Assembly: GCA_949288715.1 (NCBI GenBank)
Contig: CASELH010000027.1
Span: forward strand, 1 to 33,278
Source of the DNA: an uncultured Bacteroides sp.
Lineage (GTDB): Bacteria; Bacteroidota; Bacteroidia; Bacteroidales; Bacteroidaceae
Direction: 5' to 3'
DNA: 33,278 nt
The position numbers were made by a program, and so were the translations under genes. The notes below the pieces were generated by a model, which had not been told where the DNA came from, ran no database searches, and saw nothing but the letters and a program-made list of their open reading frames with translations. Positions 17,325 through 23,725 of the stretch are shown piece after piece; positions within the stretch are counted from its first letter, which is position 1; the number at the start of each line of letters is the position of its first letter.

Positions 17325-18713
17325 ATGACAGGACAATTGAAACCTTTGCTGAACGACTCCAAGGCCAGGCGCTGGGGAGCGTTGTTTGTGGTGGCCTTCA
17401 CCATGATGGCCGCCTATTATGTGAACGATGTTGTGGCACCGCTCAAGTCGATGCTTGAGGCCGACCTGGCGTGGACCAGCGCCGACTTCGGCTTCTATAC
17501 CGGCGGATATAGCTTCTTGAACGTCTTTCTGCTGATGCTCATCTGGGGCGGGCTCATACTGGACCGCTTCGGCATCCGCTTCACCGGGCGGCTGGCCACT
17601 ATATTGATGGTGGGCGGAACGGCGCTGGAGTATTACGCCATGACCGGGCTGGCGGGCGAGGGCGCGCAGCTGTTTGGGCAGACTTCGTTCTTCGGCTACA
17701 AGACAGGAGTATTTGTGGCCTTCGTGGGCTACTCCATTTTCGGCGTGGGGGCCGAGGTGGCCGGCATCACTGTCACCAAGATTATTGCCAAGTGGTTCCG
17801 CGGCAAGGAGATGGCTACGGCCATGGGCGTGCAGGTGGCGCTGGCGCGCATTGGCTCGCAGGCCGCTTATTCGGTGGCTATTCCGCTGGCGCGCTCGTTC
17901 GAGCTGACCACGCCCGTCTTGCTGGGCCTGGTGCTGCTGCTGGGCGGACTGGTGGCTTTCTTTGCCTTTGCGCTGATGGACAAGAAGTTGGACCGTCAGT
18001 TGCAGGAGCGGGCACAAGCGCAGGGCGAGGATGACCCGTCGGAAAAGTTCTCTTTCCGCGACGTCAAGAACATCCTTGTCAACCCGGGCTTTTGGCTTAT
18101 TGCGCTGCTGTGCGTGTTGTTCTACTCGTGCGTATTCCCCTTCCAGAAGTTTGCTTCCGAGTTTATGATACTGAAGTATGGCATTGATGAGAACATTGCC
18201 GGCACCTTTGCCGGGCTGCCTGCGCTGGGCGCCCTGTTCCTTACACCCATCTTTGGCGGTTACATTGACAAACGCGGCCGTGCGGCCAGCATCATGCTGC
18301 TGGGGTCGGCCATGCTGATAGGCGTGCACTTCATCTACGCCATCCCGGCGGTGAGCTATTGGTTGGTGGCCATCGTGCTGATGATTATTCTGGGCATCGC
18401 CTTCTCGCTGGTGCCCTCGGCCATGTGGCCTTCGGTGGCCAAGATATTCCCCGTCAGCCAGCTGGGCACGGCTTATGCGCTGATATTCTTTATCCAGAAC
18501 ATCGGCCTGTGGGGCATCCCCACACTCATCGGCTGGGTGCTCGACCGCTTCTGCATCACCGGCCAGAATGCCGACGGCTCCAATATCTACGACTACACCC
18601 TGCCCATGTGCATCTTTACGGGCATCGCCTGTCTCTCCATGCTGGTGGCCTGGCTGCTGAAACGTGCCAACCGCAAGTATGGCTACGGGCTGGAAGATGC
18701 CAACATCAAGTAA
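17325..18713 (+). CDS. Major facilitator superfamily transporter
   Basis: An inner-membrane permease of 462 residues with about twelve hydrophobic segments. Seen: the loop 2-3 type motif GGLILDRFGIRFTGRLA (about 67-83), GVGAEVAGITVTKIIAKWFRGKEMATAMGV in the fourth to fifth segments, a central charged loop (about 222-245: LDRQLQERAQAQGEDDPSEK), and the repeated motif FGGYIDKRGRAASIML in the second half. The substrate cannot be read from sequence; the nitrate/oligosaccharide-type antiporter subfamilies are possible. Thirteen bases separate it from the PqqD-like gene, which probably shares its transcript. Confidence 0.9.
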   Translation: MTGQLKPLLNDSKARRWGALFVVAFTMMAAYYVNDVVAPLKSMLEADLAWTSADFGFYTGGYSFLNVFLLMLIWGGLILDRFGIRFTGRLATILMVGGTALEYYAMTGLAGEGAQLFGQTSFFGYKTGVFVAFVGYSIFGVGAEVAGITVTKIIAKWFRGKEMATAMGVQVALARIGSQAAYSVAIPLARSFELTTPVLLGLVLLLGGLVAFFAFALMDKKLDRQLQERAQAQGEDDPSEKFSFRDVKNILVNPGFWLIALLCVLFYSCVFPFQKFASEFMILKYGIDENIAGTFAGLPALGALFLTPIFGGYIDKRGRAASIMLLGSAMLIGVHFIYAIPAVSYWLVAIVLMIILGIAFSLVPSAMWPSVAKIFPVSQLGTAYALIFFIQNIGLWGIPTLIGWVLDRFCITGQNADGSNIYDYTLPMCIFTGIACLSMLVAWLLKRANRKYGYGLEDANIK

Positions 18714-18726
18714 CTCAGGCTGGTTG

Positions 18727-19083
18727 ATGCTTATGCGGAAAGGTGAAGGAAAAATCAATCTGCTCGACACAATCCCCGTGCCGGGCAGCCGCATACTGAC
18801 GGAGTGGAAGGGCGAGTGCATTGTGCTTGCCCTTCCCCGTTTCCGGCGGGAGTGGATGCAACGCTGGCTGCTCCCCAAGGGCATGTCGGCCTACACCCGC
18901 GTACAGCTTGAGGAGCATGGCACCGCCGTCTGGCAGCTGATAGACGGGCAGCGTACGGTAGGCGAGATTATCTCCCTGCTTGCTCCGCACTTCCATGGCG
19001 AAGCAGGCTACGAGACCCGCGTCACCACCTACCTGATGCGGATGCAGCGCGACGGGATTATCCGGCTGATGTCCGGCAGGTAG
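18727..19083 (+). CDS. PqqD-like peptide-binding protein
   Basis: A 118-residue protein resembling the PqqD family of small winged-helix proteins that present peptides to radical-SAM enzymes. Seen: acidic/hydrophobic start, GMSAYTRVQLEEHGTAVWQLIDGQRTVGEIISLL (the most PqqD-like part, residues about 57-90), and a helical end (TRVTTYLMRMQRDGIIRLM). No radical-SAM enzyme, precursor peptide or other pqq gene is near, so it is not part of PQQ synthesis. The frame is open further upstream into the MFS gene; the ATG at 18727 is the first one clear of it, with a second ATG two codons later. Confidence 0.75.
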   Translation: MLMRKGEGKINLLDTIPVPGSRILTEWKGECIVLALPRFRREWMQRWLLPKGMSAYTRVQLEEHGTAVWQLIDGQRTVGEIISLLAPHFHGEAGYETRVTTYLMRMQRDGIIRLMSGR

Positions 19084-19095
19084 TGTCTTGGGGGC

Positions 19096-20169
19096 TTATT
19101 CTTTGGCTTCCCTCTCTATCTTCAACAGTCCCCCGGTTGTGGTGTCAAACTGTACTTTAGTCACCGTGTTCTTGTTGAACAGCACCGGAGCCAAGTATTC
19201 TATGCTGCCGAATTGCGTCACGGGCAGTTCATCATCATACAGCGTTTCGTTGTCTTTGGTCAAGGTGACCCGAGCGCGGCCGGGCACGTTGTAGGCCACT
19301 CCTTCCAGCTCTTTCTTTTTCCCTTCCTCGGCCGTCGGCTGGGGAACGGTGCCCAGGTCGGCAATGCTCAGGTAGAACGGTTCGCCTGCCAGGTCGTCCT
19401 TATCCACCACGCCCAGCTTGCGCGAGAAGCGGAAGGCTACCTCGTCCTTCATCTCCCGGGGGGTAATCCGGATGGTTATGGTCTGCGGGTCTTCCGTCAC
19501 TTTGCCGGAGAACATTTCGGTCATGGCGCGTTCCTGCAGGTTCAGGTTGTCCAGCATCAGCTTCAGTTGTTCGCCGTCCTGCGGAGTGTTGTCGGCTTCG
19601 CCGCGCAGCAGGGCATTCTTGCTCTCGCGGATGTTGTATATTTCCTTGGCCACCAGCTCGGCCATCTTGGCGGTGGAGCCTGCCATCAGTATTTCTTCGG
19701 TCAAGAATCTGCGCGGGTCTACCGTGCGTTCCCGTTCATCGTCCGTCCGGGCAGGTGAGTCTTTCCGGGGGCGGTCGCCGCTGAAGGGCAGATTTATGGA
19801 GCGCACAATGCCGTCTTCCGTCAACTCCATCAAGGGGGCAGTGGTTTTGTCTTTCAGCTTGACGAAATACACTTTGTCTTTGTCGGGCACCCCTGCCGGA
19901 CGGAGCCGCACGTTGTCCAGCGTCCAGTATTCGCCGGCTTCGCCCGAAACATCGCTCAGCCTGAGGTAGCGGTCGGCATAGCGGCAGAACTCGCCCGGCG
20001 TATAGGTGTGCCGCGTGGCGTTGATTATGATTTCCAGTTCCGTCCGGGGCAACATGTAGGTCACTCCATAGTCTTTTCCGTGCATCACGCCTACGGTTAC
20101 TTCGGTTTGTGCGGCCATGGTGTTGGCTATCAGTAGGGCTGAGGCCAGTGCAATGTATTTCTTCTTCAT
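19096..20169 (-). CDS. DUF4831 family exported protein
   Basis: A 357-residue protein with a signal peptide (MKKKYIALASALLIANTMAAQ). The body matches the DUF4831 pattern I know from Bacteroidetes: TEVTVGVMHGKDYGVTYMLPRTELEIIINA, TYTPGEFCRYADRYL, PRRFLTEEILMAGSTAKMAELVAKEIYNIRESKNALLRGEADNTP and DGEQLKLMLDNLNLQERAMTEMF. Function unknown; probably periplasmic or outer-membrane associated. The frame opens 11 codons upstream (to 20202), but the start at 20169 gives a proper signal peptide. It converges on the PqqD gene with only 12 bases between, without a visible terminator. Confidence 0.85.
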   Translation of the reverse strand: MKKKYIALASALLIANTMAAQTEVTVGVMHGKDYGVTYMLPRTELEIIINATRHTYTPGEFCRYADRYLRLSDVSGEAGEYWTLDNVRLRPAGVPDKDKVYFVKLKDKTTAPLMELTEDGIVRSINLPFSGDRPRKDSPARTDDERERTVDPRRFLTEEILMAGSTAKMAELVAKEIYNIRESKNALLRGEADNTPQDGEQLKLMLDNLNLQERAMTEMFSGKVTEDPQTITIRITPREMKDEVAFRFSRKLGVVDKDDLAGEPFYLSIADLGTVPQPTAEEGKKKELEGVAYNVPGRARVTLTKDNETLYDDELPVTQFGSIEYLAPVLFNKNTVTKVQFDTTTGGLLKIEREAKE

Positions 20170-20203
20170 GCGATGTTGGTTTTTATCCGGTTGTATCACC
20201 AAA

Positions 20204-20211
20204 CAAAGTTA
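20204..20211 (-). promoter_or_regulatory. -7 box of the DUF4831 gene
   Basis: On the minus strand TAACTTTG, a perfect TAnnTTTG, 34 bases before the start at 20169. It also supports that start over the upstream one at 20202. The -33 region is weak. Confidence 0.5.
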
Positions 20212-20269
20212 GTCAAGTTATTCGTGTGTTCCACTCCAGTTATGATTTATTAACGGAGCCGGACGGTTG

Positions 20270-21382
20270 TTAGGGCGCAAACTGTATGCACACCGGCTTG
20301 TCCACCCGGATGTCCTGGTGGGTGTCCGTCAGCAGACCGTTCTCGGCGTTGCGCTCATACACCTGAATCACGTTGCTGTCCCGGCAGGCTGCCAGAAGGT
20401 ATTTGCCGTTGGGCGTGATGTTGAAGTTGCGCGGATGGATGCCTGTCGGCTGGTAGCCTGCGGCTGTCAGTGTGCCGTCCGCCTGCACGGCGAAAATGGC
20501 AATGCCGTCTTCCTTCAGCCGGTTGCTGGCGTAGAGGAAACGACCATCGGGGCTCAAGTGAATGTCGGCGCTGCCCCTTGCCGCAGCCTTGTCGGCCACG
20601 ATGCTTTGTTGCTGCTCCAGCTTGCCGTCGGCGGTGTAGCGGAATACGGTGATTTTGCCGGACAGTTCGCTGATGAGGTAGGCATGCCTGCCGTCGGCGC
20701 TGAACGTCAGGTGCCGAGGCCCCGAGTCGGCCTCGATGCCGAATGCCGCATCGGCAGGCTGCAGGCTCCTACCGTCGGCACTGACCGGGAAGCGCAGCAG
20801 GCGGTCGGCACTGAAGTCGGTGGCAAATGCATACTTCCCGTCGGGCGAAAACTGCGAGCAGTGCACATGGGGCACGGGCTGCCGCTCTGCATCCGGGCCG
20901 CCCGTCCCTCCCCGGAAGTTGGCGGCCAGCGTGTCCAGGCTGCCATCCTCCTTGAGGGTGAAGACGGAGAGGCTTCCCCCGCTATAGTTGGCCGCCAGCA
21001 CCAGCTTCCCGTTGGTCGACACATGGCACGGGTCTTCCCCTTGCGTAGGCAGGGTGTTTGCCAGACTTAGGCGCCCGCTTTGTTTGTCAAAGTCCAGGGC
21101 GCTGAGTGCCGCCGTGCTGTCGTTCATCTCGCTCACGGCATACACATGCTTCCCGTCTGCCGAAGTGATTAGAAAAGAAGGGTTTGGCAAGGCCAGCGAG
21201 TCGAGTGCTGCGGCCTGCCCCGTCTGCTGGTTGAAGCGGAAGGTGTAGATGCCGTGGCTCGTGCCGTTGGTGTAGGTGCCCACCAGCATGGACAGTTCAT
21301 CTTGCTGGCTGTCGGTTGTTTTGTGGGGCGTGCAAGCTGCCAAGCCCAAGCCCACCAGGCAAAAAAGTATGGAGTGTTTCAT
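20270..21382 (-). CDS. Lactonase family beta-propeller lipoprotein
   Basis: A 370-residue protein of the YbhE/Pgl lactonase family, a seven-bladed beta-propeller; relatives hydrolyse 6-phosphogluconolactone or act on other lactones. Seen: lipoprotein signal with Cys at residue 16 (LGLAACTPHK), the start LSMLVGTYTNGTSHGIYTFRFNQQTGQ, and repeated blades such as SADGKHVYAVSEM, SPDGKYAFATDFSADRLLRF, SADGRHAYLISEL, SPDGRFLYASNRLKEDGIAIFAV and TPNGKYLLAACRDSNVIQVYERN. The lipid anchor means it works outside the cytoplasm, so a role in the pentose phosphate path is unlikely. It starts with its own promoter. Confidence 0.9.
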   Translation of the reverse strand: MKHSILFCLVGLGLAACTPHKTTDSQQDELSMLVGTYTNGTSHGIYTFRFNQQTGQAAALDSLALPNPSFLITSADGKHVYAVSEMNDSTAALSALDFDKQSGRLSLANTLPTQGEDPCHVSTNGKLVLAANYSGGSLSVFTLKEDGSLDTLAANFRGGTGGPDAERQPVPHVHCSQFSPDGKYAFATDFSADRLLRFPVSADGRSLQPADAAFGIEADSGPRHLTFSADGRHAYLISELSGKITVFRYTADGKLEQQQSIVADKAAARGSADIHLSPDGRFLYASNRLKEDGIAIFAVQADGTLTAAGYQPTGIHPRNFNITPNGKYLLAACRDSNVIQVYERNAENGLLTDTHQDIRVDKPVCIQFAP

Positions 21383-21413
21383 TGCGTGTAGTGTAATGTA
21401 TCAGCTTAGGAGG

Positions 21414-21447
21414 CAAAGTTAGGCAAAATCTGCGGAATAACCGCAAA
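21414..21447 (-). promoter_or_regulatory. Bacteroidetes-type promoter of the lactonase gene
   Basis: Minus-strand -7 box TAACTTTG (21414-21421) and TTTG at 21444-21447, with a 22-base spacer, slightly long. It lies about 30 bases before the start. Confidence 0.55.
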
Positions 21448-21472
21448 ACAAGTAAGATTTGACTTGATGTCA

Positions 21473-22012
21473 CTAAAATTTGCGAGCCAGTTCGGCCGCC
21501 TGCTTGCAGCCATCTGTCTGGTCAATGTCTCCCACTTCCAGCACGCCGGGCATCAGCACTTCGCCCACCATCTCCCATTGCAGCAAGGCAGCCGAGCGTT
21601 CGATAGGGATGCGCACCCCGTCCATAGCGGTAGCATCATGCTCCTCGCAACAGGTTATCAAGCCACATTTTTTACCGGAAATATCCTTGCCTGCAACGCA
21701 AAAAGAATACAGCCTGTCAATCGCCCCCTTTATCTGTGCCGGGATGGAATACCAATAGACGGGCATGGTAAATACCACCGCATCTGCCTCGAGAATAGCC
21801 GGGGCAATGAGGTTAAAATCGTCGTCGAAAGAACATGCCTTGCCCGTCTTGAAGCAAGTCTGGCAGGCATGGCAACCGCCAATCTTCATGAAGGCGGCAT
21901 CAAACCGCTGCACTGTATGTCCGCATTGCTCGGCCTCTTTCACGAATGCTTCCGTCATGGCAAAACTATTGCCTTTCTTGCGGGGACTTCCTGTAACTAC
22001 AACTATTTTCAT
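21473..22012 (-). CDS. Flavodoxin-like NAD(P)H-dependent oxidoreductase
   Basis: A 179-residue cytoplasmic flavoprotein of the NADPH-dependent FMN reductase/flavodoxin family. Seen: the FMN phosphate loop TGSPRKKGNSFAMTEAF (7-23), a cysteine cluster GGCHACQTCFKTGKACSFDDDF (about 46-67), which is usual in this subfamily, ADAVVFTMPVYWYSIPAQIKGAIDRLY (flavin-contacting segment) and CGLITCCEEHD. The start at 22012 is preceded by a strong AAGGAGGAAGACAG ribosome site; the frame reaches further (22087) but inside the next gene. It lies 13 bases after the lumazine-binding-like gene and opposite an HxlR regulator, a common arrangement for stress-inducible oxidoreductases. Confidence 0.88.
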   Translation of the reverse strand: MKIVVVTGSPRKKGNSFAMTEAFVKEAEQCGHTVQRFDAAFMKIGGCHACQTCFKTGKACSFDDDFNLIAPAILEADAVVFTMPVYWYSIPAQIKGAIDRLYSFCVAGKDISGKKCGLITCCEEHDATAMDGVRIPIERSAALLQWEMVGEVLMPGVLEVGDIDQTDGCKQAAELARKF

Positions 22013-22025
22013 CTGTCTTCCTCCT

Positions 22026-22409
22026 TTACTTTTGTATCGTGTCCGAGTTCTGATTGTATGCCTTTGCCACGCAGCGCCATTCACCATTCATCTTCATCAG
22101 CAGCAGGTAGTCGGTAAAGTCGATACGCCCGCCCCATTTCTCCTCCAGCACGCGGACTACGGCAAGGGTTTCTTCCACATCCACCACATCAATGCGCGCT
22201 TTAAAGTCGCTTCCGGCGCCCATCGTATCTACGTTCTTATAGAACTGCTCGATGCTGCCATGCTCCAACTTACCGTCCAGATAGCCAAACAACACGGCTT
22301 CGCCGATAAACAATTCCTTGGCATACTTGCTGTTGCCTTCTGCAACGCTTTTCACAAACTTCATGGCAGCTTCTTCCACCGCCTTGTATTCTTCAATACT
22401 TGCTCTCAT
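22026..22409 (-). CDS. NTF2-like/putative lumazine-binding protein
   Basis: A 127-residue cytoplasmic protein of the NTF2-like (SnoaL-type, putative lumazine-binding) group. Seen: a helical start EEYKAVEEAAMKFVKSVAEGNSKYAKELF, GEAVLFGYLDGKLEHGSIEQFYKNVDTMG, then strands ARIDVVDVEETLAVVRVLEEKW and TDYLLLMKMNGEWRCVAKAYN, the usual cone-shaped fold. The ligand is unknown; it may bind a small molecule or be an accessory to the flavodoxin-like enzyme encoded next. It is first in the two-gene operon and divergent from the HxlR gene. Confidence 0.8.
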   Translation of the reverse strand: MRASIEEYKAVEEAAMKFVKSVAEGNSKYAKELFIGEAVLFGYLDGKLEHGSIEQFYKNVDTMGAGSDFKARIDVVDVEETLAVVRVLEEKWGGRIDFTDYLLLMKMNGEWRCVAKAYNQNSDTIQK

Positions 22410-22443
22410 AATGTTTTGTTGTTTAATTTGTTATTATTTGCTG

Positions 22444-22451
22444 CAAAGTTA
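22444..22451 (-). promoter_or_regulatory. -7 box of the oxidoreductase operon
   Basis: Minus-strand TAACTTTG, 34 bases before the start at 22409. The operator-like palindrome at 22493-22516 lies 41 bases upstream of it. Confidence 0.5.
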
Positions 22452-22492
22452 TGCGATAGCTGCTAGGCGTGCAAGTACTGAAAAATTATTCA

Positions 22493-22516
22493 TATACCGA
22501 AAATTTATTCGGTATA
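22493..22516. promoter_or_regulatory. Perfect inverted repeat, likely HxlR operator
   Basis: TATACCGAA, six bases (AATTTA), TTCGGTATA: a perfect 9-bp inverted repeat in the middle of the divergent intergenic region. It has the size of a dimeric winged-helix binding site and lies between both transcription starts, so the HxlR protein encoded beside it is the probable ligand. Confidence 0.65.
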
Positions 22517-22584
22517 CCCCTGCATTGGATAATTATACCTATTTTTGCATCACAGTAATAGAATAATTTGGCTACAAAAGACTT

Positions 22585-22938
22585 ATGTACGAAAGAAAGA
22601 TACCTGTCGATTTAGATTGCCCGTTGCGGTTGACTATGAGCCTGATAGACTCGAAATGGAAATCGTGCATCTTGGATGAATTGCGCCACAAGCCATTGCG
22701 CCCCAGCGAACTCCATAAAGTATTTCCCGAAGCCACGCCCCGTGTGCTCGACCTCCAACTGAAAGAGCTGGTAGAAGACGGGCTGGTGTCGAAAACCATC
22801 TATCCCGAGCTGCCCCCTCGCTCTGAATACGCCATCACCCCATTGGGATTGACGCTGATTCCGATTATAGACGCAATGATAGCCTGGGGCAACAAGAATG
22901 CCGCGCTGTTTGAGAAAAAATACGGACAGAAAAAATGA
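22585..22938 (+). CDS. HxlR family winged-helix regulator
   Basis: A 117-residue DNA-binding protein. The whole chain matches the HxlR domain: LDCPLRLTMSLIDSKWKSCILDEL, LRPSELHKVFPEATPRVLDLQLKELVEDGLV and YAITPLGLTLIPIIDAM. Cys12 stands where HxlR members such as YodB and HypR carry their redox- or electrophile-sensing cysteine. It is divergent from a flavodoxin-like operon with a palindrome between, so it probably represses that operon and itself until an electrophile or oxidant modifies Cys12. The sensing part is inference. Confidence 0.9.
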   Translation: MYERKIPVDLDCPLRLTMSLIDSKWKSCILDELRHKPLRPSELHKVFPEATPRVLDLQLKELVEDGLVSKTIYPELPPRSEYAITPLGLTLIPIIDAMIAWGNKNAALFEKKYGQKK

Positions 22939-22974
22939 CATGCCGGGCTTTATGCCCCTGTTGCCTTCCCTACA

Positions 22975-23020
22975 CCTCCTTCGTACCTCAGTCGTACCCC
23001 ATTCGGTACTGCTTCGCTCC
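22975..23020 (-). repeat. Dispersed intergenic repeat, copy 2
   Basis: Reverse-oriented copy of 1504-1549 (CCTCCTTCGTACC...CGTACCCCATTCGGTA...GCTTCGCTCC), with only a few mismatches. It lies after the HxlR gene. The remaining gap up to the ssrA promoter shows no gene. Confidence 0.75.
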
Positions 23021-23137
23021 CGGTTCGGCTCTATGGAGCGAAGAAGGAGCGTAGAAAATATATACAAGGCCGGTAAGAATGCTGTTCTTTTCCCATCTTG
23101 CCGGGCAATACTGCTAATATTTGTAAATAAATGGTGC

Positions 23138-23164
23138 TTTGTGGCGAAATTATTTCTATCTTTG
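23138..23164 (+). promoter_or_regulatory. Promoter of ssrA
   Basis: -7 box TATCTTTG at 23157-23164, a perfect TAnnTTTG, with TTTG at 23138-23141 (spacer 15, short). Transcription would begin about 30 bases before the mature tmRNA, as expected for a precursor trimmed by RNase P. Confidence 0.6.
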
Positions 23165-23199
23165 CACACCATTATGCTTGGCATGATGCTGCATCAACA

Positions 23200-23594
23200 G
23201 GGGTTGACTGGATTTGACAGCGGGCAGAAATGGTATGTAAGCATGCAGTGGGTCGGTAATTACCACTTGAATCTCAGTTATCAAAAGATTATCTGGCAAC
23301 GAAAACTATGCTCTCGCTGCTTAATCGAAGTACAGTAGATTAGCTTTATTTCCGCCACAGTGGCGGAAACGAGATGTCGCTCAAAAGCTCTTGTCCCGAA
23401 GCGTTTGGCAAAGCGGCACAGCAAAATCGGGAATAGCACGAGCCTTTCCCTGCGGCTCTTGCGAAGTTTTAGGGGATAAGGTGCAGGTTGGTGGCTCTGG
23501 TCTTGCCGGCACTCGAAAATCCAAGGCAGAGATAAGCATGTAGAAAGCGTATGGTTTCCTCGTTTGGACGAGGGTTCGATTCCCTCCAGCTCCA
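23200..23594 (+). ncRNA. ssrA: Transfer-messenger RNA
   Basis: One-piece tmRNA that frees stalled ribosomes and tags the unfinished protein. The 5' end GGGGTTG (23200) pairs with CAGCTCC near the 3' end to form the acceptor stem, and the end carries a T arm GGTTCGATTCC. The reading frame inside is GGC AAC GAA AAC TAT GCT CTC GCT GCT TAA (23295-23324), tag GNENYALAA, ending in the YALAA degradation signal. The genome gives ACA, not ACCA, after the acceptor stem, so the CCA end is added by enzyme. An integrase gene follows at once. Confidence 0.95.
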
Positions 23595-23596
23595 CA
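23573..23596 (+). other. Probable attachment site (att) in the 3' end of ssrA
   Basis: The T arm and acceptor end of ssrA are a classic target of tyrosine recombinases. Here the integrase gene starts 130 bases later and phage-like genes follow. The exact core cannot be fixed because the second copy is not in the window. Confidence 0.5.
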
Positions 23597-23604
23597 AACT
23601 TTAC

Positions 23605-23629
23605 AAACCGCTGATTTTCAGCGGTTTTT
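23605..23629 (+). terminator. Intrinsic terminator after ssrA
   Basis: A 10-bp stem AAACCGCTGA/TCAGCGGTTT with a three-base loop and further T. It lies 11 bases after ssrA, on the element side of the presumed att site. Confidence 0.9.
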
Positions 23630-23639
23630 CTATTAAAAA

Positions 23640-23672
23640 ATAACTGTCTATTTCTCTCATAACTGTCTGTTT
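23640..23672 (+). repeat. Direct repeat pair between att and integrase gene
   Basis: ATAACTGTCTATTT (23640-23653) and ATAACTGTCTGTTT (23659-23672), 13 of 14 bases equal, starts 19 bases apart. Their place between the att site and the integrase gene fits arm-type integrase binding sites. Confidence 0.6.
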
Positions 23673-23725
23673 TTGTAGGTTGGTAAATCGTTCATTAAAA
23701 AAACCTCAAAAAAACGACAAGAAAC

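Noticed and set aside
17235-18884. Minus-strand frame of 549 codons opposite the MFS gene
   Set aside because: The plus-strand protein has twelve membrane segments and MFS motifs; the opposite frame is a His/Gln/Arg-rich composition artefact.
18727-19083. PQQ biosynthesis locus
   Set aside because: Only a PqqD-like protein is present; pqqA, pqqB, pqqC and pqqE are absent.
23281-23595. Minus-strand frame of 104 codons inside ssrA
   Set aside because: It lies wholly in the tmRNA gene, whose ends, tag frame and T arm are clear.
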